Shown here piece by piece: positions 22,739 to 32,310 of a stretch of 64,000 nucleotides of DNA (its first letter is position 1; every line of letters begins with the position of its first letter). The DNA is from Opisthorchis felineus (lineage: Eukaryota > Platyhelminthes > Trematoda > Opisthorchiida > Opisthorchiidae), in the NCBI GenBank assembly GCA_004794785.1, contig SJOL01009920.1, forward strand, positions 41,912-105,911. The letters are read 5' to 3'. The notes below the pieces were generated by a model. That model made no database searches, was not told the origin of the DNA, and saw only the letters and a program-made list of their open reading frames with translations. The translations under genes and the position numbers were made by a program.

Positions 22739-24753
22739 GTAAGTTTCGGTGTACTGTGTGGTATCTGAATACATCGGAGCTCTTTCCGAGGCGTGTAACT
22801 GAAATGGCTCTCCCAAAACCTGGATCAAACAAGAAAAGAAGAGCTCTAGGGACACACCCCGATTAGGCTTTCTGTAGTCTTTTTTACATTGGACGGTTAT
22901 ACTTTAATCTTCCATAGATTTCCTGACCTTCGGCGCAGTTTATTCATCCCCCACTCTGAATAGTTGCCTGTCTGAAATGAACCTTCCACATCCATCTACT
23001 CGACGTTTGGAGGTTCTTAGACAATGAGTCTTCCTGGAAGAACCCTATGTCCTGAGTAAACTGCAAACTTGGGTCACTCAAATGCCACAGTCCTGTAAAT
23101 CCTGATTTATCTGGACATGATTCTTGAACAGTCGAGCCTAAGTGAGTGACTATTTTGTCACTCAAACAGATCATCGAAAACAGCCGAAGTTTTCACGCGA
23201 GATTGTCTCATTACTGTCATATTCCCTCAGTGACAGTAGTCCCTCTTAAGACCTCTCAAGATTTTCCAATTCCCAAAGTGCTTACCATGAATGAACGCTC
23301 TGGTGCTCGGTGGCTGGCTGGCTAACAACTTCCTATGGAAAATGTCAGTTTCACTGAGATCACCATGAGTGCCGACGTGTGTAGGTTTACACCCTGGTGA
23401 TGAGTCACTGTAATCACACTCGGAGCTTTGAACTATCAGGTATAAAATGACTACCTGTGTGTTGAGACTCTGCTAACACGTACGATATACCAGAAGAGTG
23501 TGTAGTTAAGAACATAGAATGAGCGATCCTGTATGATTTCTCGTAATATCGCTAAACCACGGGCTGCAGGCTCATGTTTACAGCAGGTTGAGTGTTGTGA
23601 TCACCAACGCGAACTAGCATGACTTCACTCCGTCGTGTCACTTTGAGCCGTTATTAACACTTGCGGTTGGCAGGTGGAGGAGAAACTGAATGGACGTGGT
23701 GTTTTTTTTTGTGACGTACTGTCGGTGCGTAGAATATCGTCATACTGAGTACAGAGTTGTGTATCAGTTCATAGGCGACTGCTGTTGGCGTTATGTGTCG
23801 TTTTGTCAGAGGCCAGGACGATAATTTTGAAGTTATCTAATGGATTATTTCGATGGACGCTGTTGCACCAAATTCTGAGCTGTTCATTGTTTCCCTGTGA
23901 GTGGGGATCACGATGTACACGAAGTGTATCCTTGCTATTGGGCTAGTTGTACTGGCTAATTGTACTGTAAGCCTGGCATAGCACACAAAGGAGTATTATA
24001 GCCTTTCCGCTTCTAGCCACTTTCAGTGGCTAGAGGCTTCTGAGGTCTCCGGTTCGATTACTCACGTTCAAAGTACTAGCGATGCTTTTTGATTAAGCAT
24101 GAACTTCATTCGTCACTTGGCCAAGAGGTTTGAAAGGTTTGTTGAATCGGCTTGCACCAAAGAGTAGTATTTCTGTATGCCCTTCAACAATGACTCGTTC
24201 TTACTCAAACGTGGACACCTGTCAGGCCGCTGTTGTTAAACCGGACCAGCCGATTATTTGGTAACTGCTGGAATAGGATACGGCAATACTTTCAACAGGG
24301 CTCCCCATGAGGCCTCTTCTAAGTGTTGCGTTTCCTCAAAGGGGGTTGTCACTGGTGCACGGCTGGGAATGCTCCTATGGACCGTGGAAATCGACTCTCT
24401 AGGTAACTTGTCCCTTGAAATAGTTGAAATTTGAATGAACCAAACAGGTCCTTTAAATCGCCAACTCTACAGGCTAAAATACCCCTACTATCCGCTGCGT
24501 CTATCTGAAGACGGACTACTTACAGCTGTTCCCTTGAAACTTCCTCCCTCCTGGAAGAAACTATATCTCAGCAATAATCGCTTTCATCCACTTTTGTGGC
24601 GGCCTCCTTAGAGGGGCGACTGACTGTTGAGCATGTAAGAAAATAACATTAAATCGCTTAAACAAGTCTGTCAATTGTAGTTTCCCGACGTCCGTTTTGC
24701 ACTGAGGGCTAACCCGATCTGGCTAGTTGATACATTCCACCTTTCCTGTACAG
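22739..24753 (+). other. Intron of gene 1
   Basis: Between phase-0 exons; acceptor TTTCCTGTACAG. Holds a perfect hairpin at 24012-24034 next to a box B-like GGTTCGATTAC; otherwise nothing recognised. Confidence 0.5.
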
Positions 24754-25449
24754 ATTCTAGCAGCTTCTCGACCTCCACCAGCTCTCGCTGGACTACTTGC
24801 CTGTCTCATTGGCTTATGGCGACCGAGACCTCAACCAGAGGGTGACAGCTCCGAGGCGTGCGCGGCCGAAAATTCCATGGCTGAAGATGCTTGTTTTCAG
24901 CTGTGTGAAGCTGCCATCACAAGCCTCACCAACTTTGCATCCCTTTACGGCGGGGAACACTCACGAAGCGCTCTAACACCTTCCGCAGCAGCATCTCTAT
25001 CCCTATGTCTCTTACGATTGGCTGATGAGGACCGACGGCTTCAAGAGGAACGAACTACTACCGGTTCCACTTATTCCCCACGTGCACCCTCTACCCCAGA
25101 CACAAACAGGTCCACTCCTCAAGCTCGTCGCCGTATGCGTCTGTTGCTTCGTATAATCCGCCGACTTGTTTCATCTGATCCAGTGTGCAGTTCCCGTCTG
25201 GCTGCAGAGGCTCTTGAGACAGGGACAACTAACCTATATACCACTTTGGTGTTTCTGCTTCACAGGACTCAGCGTTACGCCGATGCATCCACAGCAAAGC
25301 TACTTCGTGAAATAATTAACTTCGTTTCCCCGAAAACTCGTGTCGGCGCGGAAGCTAACGGAATGTCGAATGCCAGGAGCGACGCTGCTAGTCACAAGTC
25401 CTCCATGTGTAACGGGAATTCCCACCAGAGTTCTGCTGCAGTTGCCTAA
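24754..25449 (+). CDS. Gene 1, last coding exon of helical-repeat protein
   Basis: 231 codons plus TAA, acceptor TTCCTGTACAG, phase 0. It encodes helices (ALAGLLACLIGLWRP; CFQLCEAAITSLTNFA; ASLSLCLLRLADEDRRLQEE), a serine/threonine/proline linker, then a basic helical block (RRMRLLLRIIRRLVSSD) and helices through LYTTLVFLLHR and AKLLREIINFV, ending in a polar serine-rich tail. This looks like the natural C-terminus. Oddly, a strong CAG|GTAAGT donor follows 4-7 bases after the stop, which could be a 3'-UTR intron or mark an alternative splice form. Repeat-type helices suggest a scaffold role; that is inference. Confidence 0.75.
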   Translation: MLAASRPPPALAGLLACLIGLWRPRPQPEGDSSEACAAENSMAEDACFQLCEAAITSLTNFASLYGGEHSRSALTPSAAASLSLCLLRLADEDRRLQEERTTTGSTYSPRAPSTPDTNRSTPQARRRMRLLLRIIRRLVSSDPVCSSRLAAEALETGTTNLYTTLVFLLHRTQRYADASTAKLLREIINFVSPKTRVGAEANGMSNARSDAASHKSSMCNGNSHQSSAAVA

Positions 25450-25499
25450 TCAGGTAAGTTACTTCCCGCGTCGATTGTCAAATAATATAGGATTCACAT

Positions 25500-25622
25500 T
25501 CACTTTACTCTCGTTTGAACACCTCTCGTGTCCTGGCACAATAAGCCTGATGAGTCCACAAGAAAGATGGGAGCACTAAACTCGAGTTTTGCCCTTATTA
25601 GAGCTCATCAGTAGTTGATATT
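25500..25622 (-). ncRNA. Hammerhead motif B1 (decayed, minus strand)
   Basis: On the minus strand: CTGATGA at 25611-25605, stem II GCTC/GGGC with a TAATAA loop, then AAAA where GAAA is needed, the palindrome ACTCGAGT, and TAGTGC to re-form stem I with ACTA before the core. Loss of the conserved G in GAAA predicts no activity. Similarity to B2 extends beyond the ribozyme to a block containing TGTTCAAACGAG. Confidence 0.65.
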
Positions 25623-25799
25623 CTTGTCTGACATGCGAGGCGAGCGTGTTACCACCGCTTCATCAGCGCACGCTGGACGCACCCGAATCCCGACGTCTGA
25701 ACAGGGGAACATGTTCACGCTTTAGCGATGTGATTGGTTTGACCCCGACGACCCAGTATGTATCCTGGTCTTGTCGATCGATTAACCCCGGCACAACCA

Positions 25800-25925
25800 A
25801 GGACGCGCACTGCTGACGAGCTCTAATAAGAACGAAATTCGAGTACAGTGCTTCCTCCCTTTGGTGTGGACTCACCGGAACAATTGCGTCAGGACACGAA
25901 GAGGACTGTTCAAACGAGGGTGGTT
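25800..25925 (+). ncRNA. Hammerhead ribozyme B2 (intact core)
   Basis: GCACTG (25807-25812) pairs perfectly with CAGTGC (25846-25851) as stem I. Between them lie CTGACGA (25813-25819, fits CUGANGA), stem II GCTC/GAAC with one C-A mismatch around a TAATAA loop, GAAA (25834-25837), and ATTCGAGT, a near-palindrome forming stem III. Cleavage is predicted after A25845 (triplet GTA). Every fixed core residue is present. Stem III is too short to close as a hairpin, as in other minimal type I hammerheads that work as dimers. It lies about 360 nt beyond the gene 1 stop codon in sense orientation. Confidence 0.8.
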
Positions 25926-26117
25926 TGACCGTGAACTCCACAAATATTGTGACCACCGACAATTGCCCTAGGTTCCACAAAGATGAGAACATGCAGAACT
26001 CCGGATAGTGTTAGGACAGAGGTCATCGCAAACTACTCTTTTGACACAGAGGGTCTTATAAGCTAGCCTGGTTTATTAGTCGGACGACTTCCCGAACTCT
26101 TTTTACGTACCCGTAGC

Positions 26118-26310
26118 GATCCGAGATAGCTCAGTGGTTAAGGTACGAACTTACTTACCGCAATGTCCGTGTTCTAAACCCAACCTTTGCATCTCGACTG
26201 CTACTGTCCATGCTTGGGCAAACTAGTAGTTTCCCACCTCTCGTGGTGCCTTCGGGTGGCATAGCAGCTAGGCACTGAAAGGGTGTTACCATCGAACAAT
26301 CATTTATTAT
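26118..26310 (+). mobile_element. tRNA-derived SINE (diverged)
   Basis: GAGATAGCTCAGTGGTTAAG head, a damaged box B (GTGTTCTAAACCC), CATGCTTGGGCAAACTAG body and GGGTGTTACCATCGAACAA 3' end. Confidence 0.78.
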
Positions 26311-27594
26311 ATCTTCTATAACGGCTTCTTCATTCTCACCTTTACGGCGTCTGTTCTCTCTGTGAAGCTGCATATGTCTTGACCCCTGAAATTGATCGAG
26401 TGACTTCGGTTCGCTCCCGGAAACCCTCATTTTACTGAGCAAAATCACTGCATTTTAGTGTACAATCTATCTTCCCGGACACCTGCGCTGTCTGTTCTAA
26501 TTCGGCTGACTGTGATTCGTTCGTTAGAAGCTTGTGTCAGGCTGCCGTTCTTTGTTTGCCATGCCTAGACTGCTTATTTGAATTGTTGATTAAAACATAA
26601 GAGACTTGCTGACTGGGTGACCTTCGCTTGCGTTGAGCTTCAGCTGTACCCCTTGAAAGACTGAAATGATTGGTCGACAGGCTTTCAACCGGATTCGGAA
26701 AGTTATTGGTTGATCGTGTTGCTTTGACTTATTGCAGGGTCTGAATCGCCTGCTACCTCTACAGAGTGGATCACAACAATATCACGGATCGCTGTCGCCC
26801 ATGACGGATGATCCTTAGCAAAATCGATGCACATCTGTCCCTCCGACAGAAAGCGAGAGAGTCTAGCCTCTCCGTGGTTGGACTTTCATCGGTGGGATTT
26901 TCCACTAAATTGTTTCTGAAAGGTATTTTTATTGTGGCTTGTCCGAGGATTGATCCTTCTTGAGGGACTAGGTATACAGTCTTTTGGCGTTTCACTGTGC
27001 CGGAATTACAATTCATGGATTGATGCTGTTGAATAAAATGTGGACAACCGTCCTTCCGTATCGGAGTCTGGGTCAGCTATAGAGCTACTGGCTACACGGG
27101 AGTTTAAACTTTACGAGTCTTACACCTATTGGTCACTATCCTTCTAGGGGAAGTTGGTCATTTAGTTACGCTTTACTGTGGCAGTCTTATACTTGCGGTC
27201 TGTCACACACGAACTGTACAAGGTTTACTGTCTGCAACACAGTCGCTTTCACAAGTGTGGTTGGTAGTTGAGGGGGGTTGCGACAACATGTCGTTTTCCG
27301 TGATTCATCTGACTCGGGAAACGGATTTTATTCCAAACAAAAGCCACTGGCTTCTATTTTCTGTGTGGGATTATGATAACGCTAGGTCCCTCTTTGTGTC
27401 ACCAAAAGGGAAATTTGTGTTTAGAGAAACTATTTTAGCTGGAAATCTGTTACTCCAACCTCCTATACAATGCCTTACTTCGCGCACGGCTGGTGAAATC
27501 GGATCAGGGTGCCGTGACTAACTGCAAGCACACACATGGGTCATCGTCATTACTTGTACGTGATTGTGGGATTCGTAGAATTTCCATTCACATC

Positions 27595-27715
27595 ACTCGT
27601 GTAGACACTTCCTCCTGTCCTGATGAAACTATTCCAGCGAGCCCACAACAAAGCGGAAGCACTGGAGTCGAGGTTCGCTTTTGTAGAGCTTATCAGTAGT
27701 GTCCATTTTTGATCG
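27595..27715 (-). ncRNA. Hammerhead motif B3 (decayed, minus strand)
   Basis: On minus: CACTA then CTGATAA (last G changed to A), a stem II remnant GCTCTACAAAAGC, GAAC for GAAA, CTCGACTC for the stem III palindrome, and CAGTGCTTCC that would re-form stem I with CACT(A). The 3' flank (CGGAATAG..CATCAGGAC when read on minus) aligns with copies B1 and B2. Two core substitutions predict inactivity. Confidence 0.6.
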
Positions 27716-27830
27716 CGTCGAAATTTGAACGTCAAATTAGAGACCATAACACCAAGATATTTTACGTAATCACATTTCGGTAGTCCCTGGGGCTGCAATA
27801 CGTGAACTAGCCTCAAGATCTCAAACCCGC
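27716..27830 (-). pseudogene. Reverse-transcriptase C-terminal fragment
   Basis: On minus an open stretch reads LVHVLQPQGLPKCDYVKYLG followed by VMVSNLTFKFRRD. The xxYLGV motif with a following basic stretch is typical of the post-catalytic part of retroelement reverse transcriptases. It runs directly into hammerhead B3, so the two may belong to one element. Too short to classify. Confidence 0.4.
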
Positions 27831-28563
27831 CTCAATATGAACCCAATCTTGCATTTGGGTGGGTTCAGTTGTAACGCGGTGTCCTCTGTTCACCGGCATG
27901 CGGTTTTAATGTTCTGTTTAAACACCTAGGCTTGTGGAACAACCTCCCCAAATTACAAAGAACGTGTGGAAGATAAACATGAATAGTGAGGCACGCCAAA
28001 TTTTTTGGCAGTTCTCCTACAACTCTCCATCAATCTCACCTTAGTGTTTTCGGTCGGTAACTTAGTTGTCTGAAAGGGACAGAGTGGGTCTCTCAGTACG
28101 CATGCGTGTGCTTCCAGGCGTAATCATGACATAGTATTCAGTTTGACTAATTGCTTCCGTTTCGCTTTGTCGTGTCATTGTCTACCCTCCACAAACCTTC
28201 TAGCAATAAAGACGCGGAATAGAAAACGGTAGATAATAGCTATGCATTTGCAGTCCATATTGCAACCATCTATATCGGATGAGATCTCTTTGCTACACTA
28301 GCGGTTCTGATGCATTGACAAACTCCAGCCTATGCATCGCTTCATGTGAAACAAGTTACGTTAAGCTGAATCCTATTATGTCACGGATGCACCACACACC
28401 CACCGGTCTTCGAACCGGAGGGAAAGGGTTGGTGACTACGAGATAAGACTGTTTTATGCATGGCCCTTTAGCTTCAATAAAATCTGTTCCTGCAGTCACA
28501 GGTGACGCAAATACTACTTGCGTTTTGATAATGCACCTATTCGGTTTTCTTCATTTGTCATAG

Positions 28564-28632
28564 TGGATCATTGGCATGGTACGTGAACTGATGGAAAAAC
28601 TCAAACTCGTCGCTTTGAAATTCCAGATGAGA
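28564..28632 (+). CDS. Candidate exon, unassigned
   Basis: 23 codons with acceptor TTTGTCATAG and a possible donor AGA|GTAGGG, phase 0 at both ends, encoding a helix (GMVRELMEKLKLVALKFQM). It lies downstream of the gene 1 stop. It could be an alternative 3' exon of gene 1 or chance; no second line of evidence. Confidence 0.2.
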
Positions 28633-29527
28633 GTAGGGGGAACTGGTGACTGTCGAATAGTAAAATCATGTAGACCGTATTGCCTTAGATGCCATTTAGA
28701 TTTCATTACACGAACGGGTGCCTTTGTTAGCGGGTTTTCGAGAACTTACCCAGGAAGCTGTTGCTGCCTATGCATTTGGTAAGCGACAGCTCAATATCGA
28801 CTACGGGTACTCAGGGACCATCAGTTACGCAACATGTCTATAAAAACAAGTCATACAGTTGACCCTTCTCAAGCCTTCAAGATTTTGCCGCGCAACAGGA
28901 ACCTCAAGCTGTTAGGTTTTTGTAAAGGCGTGCTGATTGGAACACAACGACTAACGCACAAAAATTATTGATTCAAGCCGTCTGCTTATCCCGTAGCTGA
29001 CATGACCCCAGCATATGTTGTAGGACCCTGTGTGGACCCAGTGTTACCAACTTTCAGGAATGTTTAGTATTATTCTGACACTCAGTAGTATGCGCAAGAA
29101 TCATAAGAAAACAGATATCAAAGACGTAAACAACAACTGAAAGGCATTCTCCTAAATCGGCAACTGTTTGGGAAAATTTATGTGAACTTATGAGAACTTT
29201 TTTTCTTGTTCAACGACCATGTGAACTTTTTGCCAAAGCTTGTTTGAATAATTTTGGTCAGCACAACAATAACAGATAGATTATTCATACCAGCGCGTTG
29301 ATTTCTGTGATGCTGAAATGTTACCAATTGACATTGGAAAAGGGAAGGCTAGGTAAATACGTGTTTTCAATGATTTACTTCTGGCTGGTGTAGGTCATAT
29401 GTAGGATCAAACATAATAAAAGTGAACTAGTTGTGGTTCACTTGGGGGGATAGGAGCGTTTGAGTACTAGTCGTAGCAAAGATCATCTAACACACACAAC
29501 TAATCGTCTGGGTCACATAAGAATCGG

Positions 29528-29662
29528 TCGGTTGTAACACCCTTTCGGTGCATCGCTGCCGTGCCACCCTCAGGAAGCACGAGGGCTGAGGTACTGCCAG
29601 GTTGCCCAGACCTAGACAGGAGCGGTTGAGATGCAGAGATCAACCACTGAGCTATCTCGAGC
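29528..29662 (-). mobile_element. tRNA-derived SINE with box B region deleted
   Basis: Reverse-oriented: GGTTGTAACACCCTTTCGGT 3' end, GTTGCCCAGACCTAGACAGG body, then ATGCAGAG jumps directly to ATCAACCACTGAGCTATCTC (box A complement). About 40 bases including box B are missing compared with the 59567 copy. Confidence 0.78.
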
Positions 29663-29857
29663 TCTGGATCGTACGGGAGATATGGCCTGATGTATGTCAT
29701 CTTCAGACAAGGGACGAACACTGGACCAATTTAGCTGGAACGATTGGACAAATCCATTCTGCGCACAGAGTTTGGATGCCAACAGCTTTGGACCGGTTTT
29801 ATGTCACCCAGTACACGATCCGGAATACAGTGTCCCGATCAATGACGTGTCTCATGT

Positions 29858-30196
29858 CTACCAGTGAGCTAGATTAGAACTTTGTATTTCGCCTGTATCT
29901 CCTAGGACGAGCCATTTTGAGTAAGTTTCTCTAATCCGTTTAGACAAGTGCCGCGCTGTACAACCCACATAACTAGCACCACATGCTCCATTGAACTCAT
30001 AAACAATTATCGGTGCGGGGTCAGCATTGGCAGTTTGCCTTTGTTTTGTGGGCGTAGAAAAGGCGAAGTTGAGGAGCACCGAGGTTTGGCCGCGTTAAAG
30101 GTGTATCTTACCGCTGTAGATCAAGACTTCCGTTTAACATCTCGGTCACCCAGCCGCCCTTGAAAGGGTGCACTATAAAACGTTGTTTGGGTCCGA
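29858..30196 (-). pseudogene. Penelope-like element GIY-YIG endonuclease relic
   Basis: On minus, two adjacent frames read the reverse transcriptase-endonuclease linker (IVHPFKGGWVTEMLNGSL) and then IIVYEFNGACGASYVGCTAR followed by HLSKRIRE. The block VYxF..CGASYVGxTxR.LSxRIRE is the GIY-YIG endonuclease signature found at the C-terminus of Penelope-like retroelements, whose enzymes prime reverse transcription at cut target DNA. A stop and at least one frameshift between linker and endonuclease show it is dead. Reverse-transcriptase sequence upstream (above 30.2 kb) was not recognised. Confidence 0.7.
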
Positions 30197-31511
30197 CTGC
30201 CTCGGTTACTTTTGTTTCGGATCTATTCTGCATATTGCGTGAGATCAGAGTGAACGTTTTCCTCCGAGGTGTTTCTAATGACATCCAGTTCGCGTTCCAA
30301 TGTGTTATATAAACATAACTGTTGAGCCACTGAATCCAAACATCGGACAAGATTTAGTCTGCGTTGCACAGGTACAAAACTATGAAAGTTCGTGTACTGT
30401 CCATTCCGGGTTGCCTTATGCTACACGCTCCTTCTTGTGTTTTCCTCGAATAATTTAGAATGTAAAGACTGTTAGATTTATCGTAGGCGGTACGGGGAAG
30501 TTATAGAGGTTTAGGAACCGCTTTGGTTCGCGTGTACTTAAGTCGTGTATTTTTTTTCTGCTATTTAGCTGACTGTAGCTTACTGAATTTGTCCGATCAA
30601 AACCACGTACCAAACCCTATTTAGAGATGGGCATTTCATGTCCATGTGCAAGCAAAACAGACTGATCCAAGCACACGGAGACGGGAATTGGGTATGCAGA
30701 ATTAAGGTGCCTTTATGCACACCATGGCGCTGTAGGACGCAAGTTGAAGGAGTCGGATACTCAGAATTACCAATACTATAACCAGATGCACTCTGGTTCG
30801 AACCGCACGCAGCACTGAGACAGCTTTGCTGTCCTATAGCACAAATTTGAAGTTACAGCGAAACGCGGACCCGAATGTCAGGAGATCCTTTGTAAAGATT
30901 ACAAAAAAACAGTACGAAATAGAAACAAAAGGCTGACAAGCGAACCCAAGAGCCTCGATGGAGATAGGACACTGAGAATTGTCTCCCGTTGTTTTAAAGC
31001 GGTAGCCCAATGGACTCAATATCTTTTTGGTAGGAGACCGCCATCTAAAAGGAGATGGTAACTACACGTGGACTTCACCATGAACAGCGACCAAGGTTCG
31101 ACCTTCTTCGTTGCCGTTAGGATAAACGAACCACGAATTGAAATACCAATAACCGCTGGTTCCTTGTGTTCTAGGTTGCATGCAAAAGCTCGTGCACAAA
31201 AAAGGAGGCAAACGGGTCACTCAACGAAACCGATTACATCACCGCCAACCCTGACTGAGCCAATACAGTTTGCATAACAGGGGTCTCATTCTTGTAATAG
31301 GTGAGTTATCCACTATGTTTTCGTATCATATGACCTAAGTAGAAATTCGATTGTCGTAGTGAGGACTGCCTCATATCGTCTAAGTTTGTCAGTCATGGAT
31401 TCGCGTTTAGCACAGAACCAAACCATGCACATGTTAGTTACTCAACTCTCAGTTTTGCCCGTTTGATTGCTCAATTAATCTTGCAATCACGTGTGTTTTC
31501 TTCTTTCACAG

Positions 31512-31580
31512 CAAACCGTGTCGCTCATCAACCTGCTTCCGAATCTCGATATACCAGTGATTCCTGACCCGGTCGTAACT
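31512..31580 (+). CDS. Candidate exon, unassigned
   Basis: 23 codons between a very good acceptor (TTCTTCTTTCACAG) and donor ACT|GTACGA, phase 0 at both ends, encoding QTVSLINLLPNLDIPVIPDP and VVT. It joins in frame with the candidate at 28564. Whether it belongs to gene 1 or to an unseen gene is unknown. Confidence 0.25.
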
Positions 31581-31973
31581 GTACGATTCTATACTTTGCA
31601 CTTACAAATTGCTTTCACCCTCCCCTCCACCTCCTACACCCATGTGGCCTTGACCCCTTAGCGCTACCTTCCCTGTACATATCAAGTTGGGGCATTCCAT
31701 GACCAGGCAATGGATCGTTTGGCCAGTTGGTTCAGTGTCCGAACTGCACTGTTGACCCCTCACTGTTTAACTAGCGTCGCCCTATTTGCGTTCGGACCTA
31801 CATAATTGCTGTGATTATTAGATTTTTTTCTTACTGTCCTTCTTGTTATCCTCATCTCATTCTTTATTTGTTTACGAAAACACGATTCGCAATGAACAAT
31901 TAACTTTACAGCATGTTCCTCGGTTTTTCAAAAGTGGGAAAAGTTACGGTGTTGTAACGACGGTAATTCCTTA

Positions 31974-32310
31974 GTTAGTTCTTTGTCTGATCCCCCGAGC
32001 TAGCGTTTTCAGCAGGACTACCAAAGGTGTATAAATTTTAATGAACCACCAAAACCAGGCAAAACCTATGTACAGTGCGTCCTATTTGAAATGTATGCAG
32101 TGACAATATTCTGGAAATTCGGACGTCTTCTGGACGCGCATTCAGCGACTACTAAAGCGTGATTGGCTGTTGGGTCCACATTTTCGGTCAGTCAGAGCTC
32201 GAATTGACGCTGGACCAACAAGTGGCCCTATCTAACCAATCACATGCAGCTTTGGCTTCTTGGCCCTCGCAGCGCTTCACTGCGAGTGGTATGGCGGCTT
32301 TGATGCACGA
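31974..32310 (+). repeat. Dispersed repeat E, copy 2
   Basis: Colinear with 20643-21005 and in the same orientation: TAGTTCTTTGTCTGATCC start, ACCAAAGGTG, CCAAAACCAGG, ATATTCTGGAAATTCGGACG, GTTGGGTCCA and GCAGCGCTTCA blocks. Confidence 0.65.

Noticed and set aside
25545..25580. Plus-strand CTGATGAGTCC...GAAAGATGG read as a hammerhead
   Set aside because: GTCC has no GGAC partner before GAAA, and the conserved motif of this repeat is on the minus strand.
25663..25992. 109-residue open frame on minus
   Set aside because: It is the antisense of the family B hammerhead repeat.
27600..27640. Plus-strand CCTGATGAAAC read as a hammerhead
   Set aside because: On plus no stem II or GAAA with matching stems follows; the minus strand has the better hammerhead alignment.
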